Assembly (NCBI GenBank): GCA_003952965.2
Contig: CM025855.1
Location: forward strand, 20,254,633 to 20,318,632
Direction of reading: 5' to 3'
DNA: 64,000 bases
Source: Morella rubra
Lineage: Eukaryota > Streptophyta > Magnoliopsida > Fagales > Myricaceae
Position 1 is the stretch's first letter. Every line of letters starts with the position of its first letter. The notes under the pieces are model-generated. The model was not told the DNA's origin. It made no database searches and saw only the letters and a program-made list of their open reading frames with translations. A program made the position numbers and the translations under genes. Positions 32,525 to 44,542 of the stretch are shown piece by piece.

Positions 32525-32718
32525 GGGTGTGTTTGAGTGTTAAAATTTTGAGGATAAAATTTTAAGGTATTGAGTTTAGTGAAAAAGTGAAGAGAGATAT
32601 AATTTTTTATATTTTTTGTAGTGAAAAGTAATGATTGATGGGGAGAGAGAGATTATATGTAATTTTTTATTGTGTTAAAATTTTAGGATGGGTAAAATTA
32701 TGGGTATCAAACACACCC
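32525..32718. mobile_element. MITE, TTA target duplication, in UTP20 intron 30
   Basis: GGGTGTGTTTGAGTGTTAAA at the left and its near complement (TCAAACACACCC) at the right, flanked by TTA at 32522-32524 and 32719-32721. At 194 bp, AT-rich and without a coding frame, it is Tourist-like (PIF/Harbinger). It appears to be inserted into, or next to, SINE-derived sequence. Confidence 0.8.
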
Positions 32719-32721
32719 TTA

Positions 32722-33013
32722 GTCTCGGTCATAGTAGAATCCTTAACCACTTGGGGCCCTCTCAGGAGGAGTCTAGACAAGCCTGCAGAGAACCCTAAAG
32801 CAGGGCCGATGTGGAGGAACCAAAAACGTTCCCCCAAGACGGATCAAGTCTATAGTATGACCCCAACCCTAACAGAGACAGTAGTAAAGAAGCTGGCAGA
32901 TATGGATAATGAGCATAAGTGTCATTTCCTTAGCATCCCACGGAGAATCAAAACCACGACTTCCCCTCCACCAAACTACATGGGTGAAAGCTTTTGCCAC
33001 TAAGCCAACCTAG
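32722..33013 (-). mobile_element. tRNA-derived SINE-like sequence in UTP20 intron 30
   Basis: The minus strand near its start reads TTGGCTTAGTGGCAAAAGC (box A-like, about 33008-32990) and, some 35 bases on, TGGTTTTGATTCTCC (box B-like, 32956-32942). These are the two internal RNA polymerase III promoter boxes of tRNA-derived SINEs. The body runs towards about 32722. Ends and target duplication are not certain. Confidence 0.6.
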
Positions 33014-33166
33014 CAAACTTGATGATTGTGGTATAATTGAAACAAAAATAAATAAATAAATAAATTCTTGACAGACAATCCCTAAAAACAGATGTATTTA
33101 TATTACAACAATATCGTTTGCATATGGAATTAATCCAAAAATGTAGTAAGAGGGAACCAAACTCAC

Positions 33167-33299
33167 CAGGGATCACCCTCCCAGCAAATCCTTCACAAAC
33201 TTTATATAGGGGCAGCAGCATTTCAGGTGCATAATGCCGGCAATCATCCTGACTGAGTTGTGAAGAAACTTTGGAAAAACAATTGAATACAATTTTCAT
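33167..33299 (-). CDS. UTP20: UTP20-like exon 30
   Basis: MKIVFNCFSKVSSQLSQDDC to LYKVCEGFAGRVIP, between GTGTAG and GTGAGT, open. Confidence 0.88.
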
Positions 33300-33479
33300 C
33301 TACACGGAACAATCAAAAAAACATCAGCAACAAGTATTTGGTAGAGAAAAAATAATAATATATGAATATTTTAGAATTGTAAAAAAATTTTGAGAAGGCA
33401 TTTGTATCATTGCAGAAGTTTCCAAGACTATCCTCAACAAGCCAAATGTATCACAGGCTGCAACCACTTTAAAACAAAC

Positions 33480-34003
33480 CTGAATAGGCTCCATCTGAAG
33501 GGCAATCTTTCCCATTCTTTTAAGCAAATGAGAAATCATCAAATGTCGTATGTCCTTGAAGTGACCTTCATCCATTTGATCATGTACAGCAGACATAAGC
33601 GAAAATAACATGTTACTTCCTTTTCTTGAATCAAGCAATGGAAAGCTTGTAAGAAAACGCCTTGCTCATGCTGTTTGAGGGTAGACCAGAACATGGGAGA
33701 ACCAAGATACTCCATCTGTCCCATCAAAGAATGCACGCCACAAATTGTAAACACAAGATTTTGTGTAATCACGTTGCTGGCATCATCGTCAGTGAGTTGC
33801 GTCTTCAATTGGCAACAAAGGGAAACAGATATAATTAAAAGTCTACTCGGCTCCATAAGATAAAAAGTATCTATAAATTTTTCTTGACTTTCTTTGCAGG
33901 CTTCCGTTGCACTGGCAAAGTATAGGGCTATGAGGCGACTGGATATGTGGCGTAACCACATGTGTGGGTGCAAAAGCAACTCACAGATTGCCTCCCAGAT
34001 ATC
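33480..34003 (-). CDS. UTP20: UTP20-like exon 29, one frameshift
   Basis: DIWEAICELLLHPHMWLRHI to KQHEQGVFLQAFH, then a one-base loss near 33638, then LLDSRKGSNMLFSLMSAVHD to GKIALQMEPIQ. The partial copy at 28.7 kb keeps the base (AFQLLIDSTKGNNM in one frame). Acceptor TTTGTAG, donor GTTTGT. Confidence 0.88.
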
Positions 34004-34449
34004 CTACAAATTATGCAAACAAATGCAAAAGAAAATTATTGCAGAAATGAAAATTACAGGAATCCTCAAGTTCCAAAATAAAAGAGCAATTTAAGAAAGT
34101 TGACATAAACAAAAACTATCTGAAAACACCAATATCTAATTTCTACAAGGCTTTATGCATCTACCAAAAATTAGTTTATCAGCAACAGAATAAATGACCA
34201 ACTTGGTCAAACCTCTAAAGAAAATATCACTATTAGGCCAGGGAATCACATTAAGAATCACTTCTCAGCATCAAAGCGGGATAACATATTACATTTTATA
34301 GATTATTTTAAAGAAGATTATCTTACTCAGGCACTTGCAAGAAGTACCCATACAGAATAATTTCAGATGGATGTTCACCCTGACTAGGCCTGCTGGAGGA
34401 CTATGGACATGAGTTATCACCATAAAATCAAACAGAAAACTAATAATTT

Positions 34450-34750
34450 CAAATGCAAGCAGGAATCATATTCCAAACAGCCAAAAAGCTAAAGAATCCC
34501 CAAACTTCCTCTTCCAACACACAGCACATCAACCACCCTTTTAGGCATAACCCAGGAAAGATTGAGGATACCAAACATATGCGTCCACAACCCTCTAGCA
34601 ATCAAACAGTGAATAAGAACATGATCCACTGATTCCCCATTACTTTTACAAAGGTAACACCAATTGATCAAACAAATGCCCCTCCTCCATAAGTTGGCGA
34701 TAGTTCTCTTCTCAAAGACAGCAAGATGTATACAGTTTTTATTTGAGCAC
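34450..34750 (-). mobile_element. LINE ORF2 fragment (zinc-binding domain) in UTP20 intron 28
   Basis: The minus strand reads EKRTIANLWRRGICLINWCY, then LCKSNGESVDHVLIHCLIAR and LWTHMFGILNLSWVMP, the C..C..H..C zinc-binding (RVT-associated) region of plant L1 elements. It ends near KRKFGDSLA and has no 3' UTR, poly-A or clear target duplication. It seems to be an internal fragment. The same family is represented at 29325-29626. Confidence 0.8.
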
Positions 34751-35274
34751 TGATAATACCAACCTGGGTTTCAAAGACCGAAATAGAGTTTTCATGTTAC
34801 TTTTTCCTTTAAACCTGTTGATATGGTAATTCTTTGTTTTATATGTGACAGGATTTTCACCAACAAAAGTGGAAAAAATTGGCAGCGGATTAGCACATAT
34901 CATCTCAAGATTTAATAACTAACATCTGAGTGTTTCTCTAATTTAGATTGCACCAAACCAAACTAGGTTAAAAACTTTAAACCAAAATAAATAAATAAAA
35001 AAACAATGTTGAAGACCACATCAAAATCCAGTACATTCAATGAGTTAAATCTGACTCAAGTGGTAACATCCATGTCATCGGAAGCATCTGTAAGTATACA
35101 TTTCCCAGCTATTACTGCCAATGAGGCGCCTAACTTCAGAAGTCAGTGGTCACTGGCTCAGCTAAGTAGGGAAACATTAGAAACTATTGACTCTACGGAA
35201 TATATTTTACTCGGACTACAGTGAATATATTGTATAAATAAGATATATTTATATGTTTGTAAAGGTTGACATAC

Positions 35275-35508
35275 CTCAAGATCACTTTTTAAGCACAATT
35301 CATGGAATTGATGCAGCATCTTCTCCAACATAACAAGTGAATAATATGCCTCTCTCCAGAAAGCAACATCAGGCTCCTCAGCAACATTTAGCTGCCTACT
35401 GGTTACAACACCAATGGCAGACTGCAAAATTTTTCTAGCCACGTGCAATACTCTATTAACATGTCTTTCAAATCCTCTCTTCATGACCTCAACCAGTAAT
35501 CCCAATAC
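35275..35508 (-). CDS. UTP20: UTP20-like exon 28
   Basis: VLGLLVEVMKRGFERHVNRV to LHQFHELCLKSDLE, 78 codons between GTACAG and GTATGT. Confidence 0.9.
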
Positions 35509-35908
35509 CTGTACCAACACAATCAGAGACCATAATACGACAAATATTTTGGGAGAAAAGATGGGGGGAAGGGGGACCGGAATGAATGATCTGTTATTTT
35601 TATTAGGACCCCTATTCAACTATAACAGATTATGAAATCTGGACTACAACGAATGGCAGCAAAACATCTGATAATACAAAGAGAGAGCCGAAAAGATATG
35701 GAACAGAATGCTCATGCAAATATTAATAATCCAGACACTGAACAGCACACACCATATACGGCAATATGGAATTCATTTTTTGACAAGTGACAATATGGAA
35801 TTCATAAAAGCTGCAAGATTAAAAGTACCATGCACCTCTCATTGACGATACAAATGGCCATTTGCCAAGTGTATCGCTCATCCAAGTAATTTTACACTGC
35901 ACATGTTA

Positions 35909-36118
35909 GTAAGGGTGCCACCTGGGGAAGCTAGCCCAGACCAATCTGAGGCCAATCCTGAAATTGGGCAAGTGTGGGTTGGGAATTTTCAAGCTGGGCT
36001 GCACTTCAGCTAAAAGTCCCAGCCTAATTTATTTGTGCTGGGCTAGGGTTGAAGCTCCGATAACCTAGAGCAAACCCATAGAATGATCTCAAGACCCAAC
36101 CTGTGGCTCACCCTTTTG
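35909..36118. mobile_element. hAT-like MITE in UTP20 intron 27
   Basis: Terminal AAGGGTGCCACCTGGGG on the left resembles the complement of the right end (CAACCTGTGGCTCACCCTT). Candidate 8-bp flanks, ACATGTTA (35901-35908) and ACACGTTA (36119-36126), differ at one base. Size, GGGTG ends and 8-bp duplication fit a hAT-derived MITE. Confidence 0.5.
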
Positions 36119-36485
36119 ACACGTTAATTTTTCATTTCATTCTTTACTACTGCTCGGGTAGACTTTTGCTTATTTGACTTTGTTTTTTTTCTATGTAGTT
36201 CATGTATGTGGCTTCTTGACGTTGTTCTTTAAGTATACTCTTGTCTTTAAGGTATATTTACATTAATTATTAATCTCTCATAGACCTCTGACTTTGTTGC
36301 AGTTGTGGTTTGCTGATGAAAAGACAGAAAGTTCAAAGTAGGTGGGTTGCAAGTTCTGACTAAATTTCTCCACCACTAAACCATTATTTTCGGCTATCAG
36401 AATCAAAAAATATCGATGAAAGGTGTTAAAGCAATCCTCCCAAAGCAGAAACATACGATTTGGAATGCATTTCAGAGATAATTAC

Positions 36486-36765
36486 CAGTGCAGCAGCACT
36501 CCACAGTTGCTGCGTCTCTTCTGAATACCAAGATAAAGTGTACTCAATAATGGAATGAAGCGAATGTGAGCTTACACACCCAATGAGCTTCTTTATCACT
36601 GCACCAGTCATGGAACGAACCCCATTATCGTGATCGTTGGCCAAGCACACCACAAAATGCACAAATAACATCTGTGATTGCTCATCCACATTTTCTCTAG
36701 GAAATTTAACAATGATCGCATGAAGCATTTCAAGCACAGCTTCTCTTCCAGTTGAATGCTCATAT
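36486..36765 (-). CDS. UTP20: UTP20-like exon 27
   Basis: YEHSTGREAVLEMLHAIIVK to TQQLWSAAAL, between TGTGCAG and GTAATT, open. A piece of it (IGCVSSHSLHSI) recurs in the scrambled copy at 29.13-29.20 kb. Confidence 0.9.
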
Positions 36766-36856
36766 CTGCACAAGTAGTTATTGTACTTTAAATAATCTAA
36801 GAGAAAATTGCAAAAAAATAAAAATAAAAACCCCAAAATTACTATCAAATGCTTGC

Positions 36857-38664
36857 CTCAGATTTGAAAGCAGAAAATCTAAATGTTGTTGCAAACGTTT
36901 CTCTGAAAGCTGATAATCAAGTAAAAATTGCAACAAAATTTGACTGCACTTCTTGCGAATTGAGTCCACTTGACTTGTCACCATCAATTCACCAACTTTA
37001 GTTACAAGATCATATATCTCAGCAACAACTAGCTTGCGATTAACAATTGCCTTTAGCAGTGAAAGGGCAAGATCAGAAGGATTTTTTTCAATCTCCACAA
37101 ACAGGGGAAGCTGAATTAACAGATGCAGCTGATCTTTTGAAGGGGTGATTCCAGTGCTCCTCAGAAGCACAGTAAAGAGTCTTAGACATGACTGCATTAG
37201 AGGACTGCTGAAAGTTACCGAGTTCTGTGCAATATCCAGGACTGCCTCCTTTATCTTATCAGCTTGAGATTCGAGGGATGGTAAAGACAGCCTTACCAAT
37301 GGAGAGAGGCAACTAACGGATGCAGATAAAATATCTTCATACTTGGAGTCCAAGCAGTTACTTAGAAGTGTGACAAAAGGATCCAACATGATAACACATG
37401 TTTGTCATTTCCTTGTTTCAAACTTTTGATCCTTTTATGCAATATCCTGAGAGCAAACACAATAATAAGATGTGAAGATACATTGAGAACACGGCCTGAG
37501 GTCAATCTTTCCCCACTCAAGTTGTTTCTGTGATTTTTCTTTGCCTCTATAACTAATGAATATCCACCCTGACCATTTTCTTCCTTAATCCCATCTTCAA
37601 CAAGGCCATATAAAAAGATGAAGAGGCCAGTCTCATCCACAGATGGATTACGTTCAATACCAACAGCTATGTGATTCAACATTCTTTCCAATTCTGTTTT
37701 AACTTTTGGTGTCAGCAGCTTCCGCAAATGAGTTGTAACAGGTGAGAGAAGCTTCAAGGCATGGGTTTGGAATGTTACGCTCTGTGCTATCAATTCCAGG
37801 GTATGAAAGACTTCCGTGCCTTAGTCTCCTTCATTTTTGAAGCAATATTTTCCACCTCTTTCTGCTCCGCTACATCTCCAAGAATGTCACATTCTACTAC
37901 AGAAAGGAGATCTTCCAAACAGTAATCCAATTTTCCACTAACAGGAACTGAAAGAGACTTGGACAAGATGAAATTGAGTGTGTATCCCAATACATGCAGC
38001 TCATATCCTCGCTTCAAGGTAGCTCGCAGAACTCTGACAATAAACTGCAAGTATTCCAGCCCAAGCTCGTTCAAACAAGCAGCCAAAGCTGACCTAGCTT
38101 CGTCACGAATGCTTTCCAAACGATTCTTTAGGAAGTTAGAAATACGATGAATGATACTCGGAAGAAGCAAGTCCATTATGTCTGCAGGAAGCAACTTCAG
38201 CAGTTTCAATGCGGCAAGATTGATATTCACATTGACCTTATCAGTGTCAGAATTAAGTAGCTTCTGTACCTTTGGGAGCACAGTCTTATGAAGGCACATC
38301 TGTATCTCATTCACAATATTAGAAGTTCTACACTTGCGTAAAATAGCTTCAGAACCCCTCCTAATGGTCTCAGCACCAGAAGCATTCGCCAAAGATTCAT
38401 TGGATTTTTGGTCACCAATTTCTGAAAAATGAAATGATCCAATATAGAGCAAGTTAGTCTGAGGAGGAGCTTTTGTTTGTTCGGATTCTTTGTCATCTCT
38501 CGAAGGCATCTAACTAGTAATGCATAGTATGACTTCCATTCCACATGACCAGAAATTGAAGCAAGGGCCTCTATGCATGCAGCTCTAACATTTTCTCCTG
38601 TTCCATCTTGTCCATCAAACAACATACTAAAAAAGAGCAGCACGAAGACTTTGTTTAAAATACC
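36857..38664 (-). CDS. UTP20: UTP20-like exon 26 (1.8 kb), three frameshifts
   Basis: Largest exon. Conserved segments lie in successive frames: GILNKVFVLLFFSMLFDGQD to CSILDHF; then HFSEIGDQKSNESLANAS to MKETKARKSF with LAALKLLKLLPADIMDLLLP; then LIAQSVTFQTHALKLLSPVT to KQGNDKHVLS; then MLDPFVTLLSNCLDSKYEDI to HLDFLLSNLR. Each junction (near 38430, 37803, 37391) needs a one-base loss, and the total length still fits the phases. The donor is GCAAGC instead of GT. Confidence 0.85.
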
Positions 38665-38750
38665 CTGAAGCACACAACAGCATAGTAAGTTTCAGAAGAT
38701 TGGCAACAGTCTTTGGATGTGAGAACAACAAATAAACAATGTAATTTTAC

Positions 38751-38816
38751 CTCTGACATATCGCTTGTACTGATAGCATTCCTAAAACGTAACAATGCCC
38801 TTGCTCTTCTATGTCT
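38751..38816 (-). CDS. UTP20: UTP20-like exon 25
   Basis: RHRRARALLRFRNAISTSDM SE, 22 codons between TGTTCAG and GTAAAA. Confidence 0.85.
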
Positions 38817-39071
38817 CTGAACAAATGAAAACATATCAAATTCAAAGATTGTAATTTGTTACAAGAACTAAAGGAATCCAATTTGTTAATGACTATATCC
38901 AACAAAGAGACCCCAATTTGTTACAAGTAGAAACAATCAAGTCAAAAAGATGTCTCTCTTCCTGTCAGAGAAAGACAATGAAAACAATTATCATCCTTCA
39001 AGCAGTTTTGCCAATGCAGGATGCTATGTTAGTGTGAAGAATATTGGGAGGATATAACTCTGAAAACTCAC

Positions 39072-39197
39072 CTGTAAATGGATAATATTGTTGAAAAAAT
39101 CAACCTCAGCATCTTTACTGCAAAGAGCCCTCAAGGAATAAAGATTGGCTACTTCCGGATGTTTCAACACCATGTCTCGTAGTAAATCAATCCATTC
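39072..39197 (-). CDS. UTP20: UTP20-like exon 24
   Basis: EWIDLLRDMVLKHPEVANLY to DFFNNIIHLQ, 42 codons between TATCAG and GTGAGT. Confidence 0.85.
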
Positions 39198-39309
39198 CTG
39201 ATACCGAACCAATCAAGAATAAAAACACATATTATGTGCATCCCTGGTATACTTATTTAAGTTTTTAAGATTATTTTTTTAACAAATCTGGGCAACAAGA
39301 GCTTGATAC

Positions 39310-39702
39310 CTTTTTGAAAGTAGTTTCTCCACTCAACTTATCCCCAATATGCTTTAAAAGAAACTTGTTTGCCATACGGTGAATAGATGCTCTTGTCCAA
39401 GAACAATCGTCATTTGTAATCATCTCACAAGTAATTCCTTGGTGATCTTCTCTTTCTTGGCCCAGAATTACGGAAGAAAATTCCACAAATGAAAGCAACG
39501 ATCTATAAGCACTATTCCGTTAGATCAATTCTTCAGACAACAGGTCATGCACACAATGTGAAAGAATAACCAATGCATGATCCTCATGAACTGTATAGAA
39601 AAAATTAACACAAATCTTTTCATGAGCATTGACGATAGTGTCATAATCAAGGCTACCAATTTCTGCAGCCGAGGTTGCATTCAAGTCATGAACAAGTTTT
39701 GC
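39310..39702 (-). CDS. UTP20: UTP20-like exon 23, one in-frame stop
   Basis: AKLVHDLNATSAAEIGSLDY to LLSEELI, then TAA (39520-39522) where relatives have leucine, then RNSAYRSLLSFVEFSSVILG to KLSGETTFKK. Splice sites and phase are normal (TTGCAG, GTATCA). Confidence 0.85.
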
Positions 39703-39790
39703 CTGCAATCCAATCAAGAATTAAGACAAAGGAAAATTCGGACCAAGAAATCTATTAGGTTCCATCAGAAGTGACACCCATATGCCATAC

Positions 39791-39972
39791 CATGAACAGG
39801 ACAGATGCATCAGCTTCAGCAAGAGAATCAAGAAGATTACAGATAGCCTGCCGCATCTCCAGTTCAACGGAAGCAAGTAGCGGGGAAACTGCCTCAAGAA
39901 TTTCTTTGGTATTGTCACTTCCTAAGACTGGTACAATATCTTGAATCACTTGCACGGCTTCAGAACAAAGAT
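39791..39972 (-). CDS. UTP20: UTP20-like exon 22
   Basis: DLCSEAVQVIQDIVPVLGSD to EADASVLFM, between TTGTAG and GTATGG, open. Confidence 0.85.
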
Positions 39973-40053
39973 CTACAAGAAAGAAAACATTTCTAAGGAC
40001 AAGCTAAGATGGATGGTGTCGGCCAAAATTAATATCTCAAGAGATATCCTTAC

Positions 40054-40190
40054 CAAAATTCTTAGCTCTCCTTGATATGAACGGGAGCAAGATACCTACA
40101 AATTTCCTCGCTAGCAATGGGTCCTTTACATACTTTGATAATAGTTGGAAGATTCTTATGTCCCTCTCCCCAGCACATTTGAGCAATTTC
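40054..40190 (-). CDS. UTP20: UTP20-like exon 21
   Basis: KLLKCAGERDIRIFQLLSKY to FISRRAKNF, between TTCCAG and GTAAGG, open. Confidence 0.85.
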
Positions 40191-40766
40191 CTGGAAAAGA
40201 AAAACAGTAAAGTCGTAAAGTGAACTACTTCAAAAAGTATCTTTCCTTTTCCCAGAAAGTACCTTCTAAGACAAAAGTGGAAGCTTCGTATACACATCAA
40301 ATATCTCTGGAACGAAATATTGACTCCAACAAGGGCTGTCTGTATTCTTTTAAAACTAGTAACATAATTGTTTCCTTACTGATTGGGAGGTGAGTTTTGT
40401 CTACCCAAAACTTTATGAGAACAGCAAGAAATGACCAAGAAAACTAGCATGAATTTATCTCCATAACCTTGGAGACTAGGGTGGAGATGGATAAAAATTG
40501 ATCTATTATACTGCATGGAAGCAGTCTTTGCTTCTGCACATGTTGGAGTGCAATGCATGTAAAGAAAATCATCTATATGTCAAGAATACTACTCTGCATT
40601 TGTGGAGAGCGTCACATGCAAAGCCAATCATCTACTACTCCGCAGATAAATATCAAACAACGGGGCATTAACCCGCAAGCAAAACAGAAAAAGTACACAT
40701 TTAGGAAACAGTAATAATAATAAACTATAACACAAAAACTGAATTACAAAAAACATCATCTCATAC

Positions 40767-41230
40767 CTCTTGGTTGCACTATCACTTTGAAAGAGGCAAT
40801 GCAAGCTACATATAAGTGTCTCGAGGTTTGGAAGTAAAATTCTTTTTGTCGTACCATCTTCATCACCCCATTCACTATCAAGATTCAACAAGTTCTCGAC
40901 GAACTTAAGAACATATGAGATAATAGCTTCAGGAGCTGACATGACACTCAGTATTGAAAATATATCAGGAACAAGATTCTTTTCCCTCTTCAAAAGTGAT
41001 ACAAGCCTGTGGCTTCCACTCATAGCAACAAAGCAAGAGAACAGTGAACTTGGTTTCTCACTGCTGGAACCCTCCTGTCTGAAACTGTCGACTAAAGGTT
41101 TCACAGCTGCAAAGAATAGGTCCCAGAACTCACAACCAAAGTCGATACCTTCATACTTGTTGAGAGCAAGAGAAACGATTTTCAGGCAAAGAGACCTTAA
41201 TTCTTTGAACTGCTTCATAGCGCTGCTGGT
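40767..41230 (-). CDS. UTP20: UTP20-like exon 20
   Basis: TSSAMKQFKELRSLCLKIVS to LHCLFQSDSATKR, with FGCEFWDLFFAAVKPLVDSF; between CATGCAG and GTATGA, open. Confidence 0.9.
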
Positions 41231-41669
41231 CTGCATGTTAAACATGACCTTCCATCATTAGGTTGACAATTAACCGTCTATAACTGAACTAAGAGAAGTA
41301 CTGGATTCCATTCAACTCTTACTTGCTACAATTCAATAAGGTTAAACATCCTAAACTTCCCTAAAAATCTAGCATACTCAACCTCTCTATAATAAAGATT
41401 CGAATACACGCCATGCTAAATATCAGCTAGAAGAAAGCCACCAACCTCGAACAAGGAACGTGATATAATAAAAGGCTGGAGAAAAAAGGCTTCAATGGTA
41501 AAGGGGGGAAAAAGCAAATAAAAACTTTTGCTAACCACACAATCAGTCGTAGAACACTAAGCAGTATTAGGTCGGGTTTGAAGCAATCTACCATCAAAAT
41601 ATAAGAGAAGTTACCAATCAACTATAACAACTGTGATCTTAGAAGCATTCAGCATGATAAACACCGTAC

Positions 41670-42092
41670 CGGGATATGACTTGCAGGTGCACCGTCTTTC
41701 TCAGGCAGAGTCAGGTCAGCACTAGAATGACCTTCAAGTCTTGATGTGCAGCTTCCCAACACCCGTACAACACAACCCATTAATAGATCAAGAAAAGGTA
41801 TGATATGCAATTCATCAAAAACCCCTAGGAGATCTTGAATCACATGCATAAAACCATATATTTTCTTCCAAGAGAGAGCTGTTATACTATCCACAGTGAA
41901 ATAATTTAAGAAAGCATGAAATCGATCCATATAATTTTCAGGTGAAGTCTTAAACCAAAAAGCAGTACTCTCAATTTCTGTTGGACCAATTTGCAATGGC
42001 TTTATTAACAATGCAAAGAAAAGAGGAAGCTCCTCAGCATCGAGTTGAGCAATGAAACCCAGAACTGCCTTTCGCTGATGGACACTTGCATT
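41670..42092 (-). CDS. UTP20: UTP20-like exon 19 (DRIM region)
   Basis: NASVHQRKAVLGFIAQLDAE, LPLFFALLIKPLQIGPTEIE, to EKDGAPASHIP; 141 codons, open. This is the family-defining DRIM (down-regulated in metastasis) region. Confidence 0.9.
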
Positions 42093-42224
42093 CTGCATAG
42101 GAGTTCAGTAATATTGGATAATAAGGATGCATTTTACGAGGAAGAAATAAAAATGGGGAAAATCCTACAGATTAAACAAGATAGAATAAAAGAAAAACCA
42201 TCTTAAAAATCAGCTAATGCATAC

Positions 42225-42486
42225 CTTTCGCGAGGCAAGTGCCTTCAATTTTCTAACTTTTGGCATCAGAAGACGGATAACTATAGGCAAAAGATAAGCT
42301 CTGTATTGTTCTTCAATTAGATTAGATTCTTTAGACAAACTCCATGTTGTCAGTTCTTCTCGCAAGTATTTGGAACTTATCAAGTTCCTGAGATGCTGAG
42401 CATTCGAAAGCAAGAAATCATCCTTCCAAATTAGCAGGCAATCAAGAACCTCCAGCTGTATCTCGGCATCATTTTCATCCAGGAGC
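42225..42486 (-). CDS. UTP20: UTP20-like exon 18
   Basis: LLDENDAEIQLEVLDCLLIW to IRLLMPKVRKLKALASRK, start of the DRIM-domain region; between TGTTAG and GTATGC. Confidence 0.85.
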
Positions 42487-42628
42487 CTAACAGAAACATC
42501 ACAAGATTCAAGCACATAATAATTGTGGTCACACAGAGATTAAACAGGAGAAAAGAAAAAGAAATACTGCAATAATGGATTAGCACCATATAAATAGCTA
42601 CAATGCGTTATCCAAACACTGCACCAAC

Positions 42629-42769
42629 CTATTTTGCAGAACTTCCTTAAGAAATTGACTCTGATAAAAAGACCAAGGATTCCGCATCATTTTTAGCAAG
42701 TTCAACCATTCTTTAAGAACACCCTTCCACTCTTTGCCTTTACATGCATCCGAATTGAACAATCCAACA
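42629..42769 (-). CDS. UTP20: UTP20-like exon 17
   Basis: VGLFNSDACKGKEWKGVLKE to SQFLKEVLQNR, between CTGCAG and GTTGGT, frame open. Confidence 0.85.
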
Positions 42770-42893
42770 CTGCAGTACCAAATTAAAAAAGCAAACAAAC
42801 TTTTAATTATAATTTTTGAGTAGCCCTTCGCTAGTTCACAAAGTCTGCATGTGTGTATGCACAATAAAAGCACGAGATCCAGCAGACAACTAC

Positions 42894-43074
42894 CTTCCAA
42901 GATCATCGAGATTATAGCCTAGAAAGTTTAAGAGCAAAGGTATAAACTGACAAGACTGAGATTCAATAACATTTGGGATCTTTTGCAATGATTGGAGCAA
43001 CAAGGATAATGCTGTTGCATGTGGAGTGCTATCAGATTCTGGAGTAACAAAAGCATGAAAACGCCGGGCAAGAT
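42894..43074 (-). CDS. UTP20: UTP20-like exon 16
   Basis: DLARRFHAFVTPESDSTPHA to FLGYNLDDLGR, between TTTGCAG and GTAGTT, frame open. Confidence 0.85.
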
Positions 43075-43213
43075 CTGCAAAATAAAACCAGGTCAAAAAC
43101 TAATCTTTTGGATTCAAGAAAAATAATCAGTTTATTGCTCTAATGCATGCACTATCTAGCAAAAGCAGATTAAAGATATCCTGACAATGGCAAAAAATCT
43201 AGCTGTCACATAC

Positions 43214-43552
43214 CACCTGACTTGCCGTCCAATTCAGCGTTCCCTCTGTCTAGTTCATGAGATGTATGAAATATCAATTGGTATTGCTCAATATAACAAA
43301 CAAAGTTATCCCATAAAAGTCGTACATGCTGACTCAACAGAACTGCAAGACACTCTAATGCTGGATTCCAAAGATAGCTAAATTGGTTATTCAATATTCC
43401 AACTATCCCATTCAGAACAAGGGGCACACATAGACTTGAGGAACCCTGCCAGCAGAGAGACCCATCTGTAGACTAGAGATCAGTAGGGTAATTTTCCGGC
43501 TGGTAGAAATTGAAAGAGGAGTTTCCTCGATTGAGAAAAGCAACTGAAGAAC
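43214..43552 (-). CDS. UTP20: UTP20-like exon 15, frameshifted
   Basis: VLQLLFSIEETPLSISTSRK to GLSAGRVPQVYV, then a 2-base gain (TG repeat near 43425-43429) shifts frame; VPLVLNGIVGILNNQFSYLW to LDGKSGG continues in another frame. Exon length is 339, while neighbouring phases demand 3n+1, which confirms the gain. Confidence 0.8.
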
Positions 43553-43676
43553 CTGACATTTTGAAGGAAAATCAAACAATACGTAGTCGGAACATGATGT
43601 CTTAAAGAAAATATACGCAATATAATTAATCAAGACATGGTGTCCAACTACAAGAGCAGCAAGAACACAAACATAC

Positions 43677-43929
43677 ATTATTGCATTGAGTATCCACAAG
43701 GGATGTCTGGGAAACTTCGGCCTTCATTTTCTTCTCAACCGGTTGATCCTTTGGAGAATCTACATAGCTCAGAGGCTCATAGTGACACAATATTCTAAGA
43801 GTTGAAAGCCGTATCACTTTGTTTGAGTGGCCCAAATTATCAGCAAATATGGTTACTTCATCCACTGCCCTTTCCTTCAAAAGTTCTGGATGATACATTC
43901 TATTGCTACTGTCTGCTTCCGATGTAGGC
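43677..43929 (-). CDS. UTP20: UTP20-like exon 14
   Basis: PTSEADSSNRMYHPELLKER to SLVDTQCNN, with LGHSNKVIRLSTLRILCHYE; between TTTTAG and GTATGT, frame open. Confidence 0.85.
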
Positions 43930-44542
43930 CTAAAATTTCGATAATAGCACAATGTTAAGAAATGATGATTTGAATAATTTGAATGATGATTTGAATAATT
44001 TGAAAACTAAACAAATTCGTGCTGTAGCAAATCTCTCACAAGATGATTAGAGTAACTATAGTTGAAGCCATTAGGCATAAATTGATACTAACTCCTCAGA
44101 ATTTGGTAACTTCAACTCCATTAACAACCACTTATCAATCTTTTTTGGATTACACCCACTACCTCAAGTTTTGGATCTGACTAATCCATTAACCCAAATA
44201 TGAATGGGAGAAAATTGAGTTATTTGGGCTTTGGAGGATGATGGGAGAACTGCTAATTTTCGGATACAAGATATCTATCCTAGTCGCTATGGGCACATTT
44301 GCCCAATTTACATATCCGAGGGATTCAATGTTGGCTTTATTAGATCCTTAACAATTCAAGCAAGCCCATTTTATAAAATCTATGAGAGATAAACAAAGGT
44401 AAGGATGCTTTATTTATCACCATGTATAGATGAATACTATATTGATTAAATAAGACAATAATCCAAAAGCACTAAAACTTTGACCAAGGAAAAGGGAACA
44501 GATTCATAAGGTACAACAATTATTGAAGATAGGTTAACTTAC

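Noticed and set aside
32525-32718. Considered as a conserved intronic regulatory element
   Set aside because: Inverted ends and TTA duplication identify it as a MITE.
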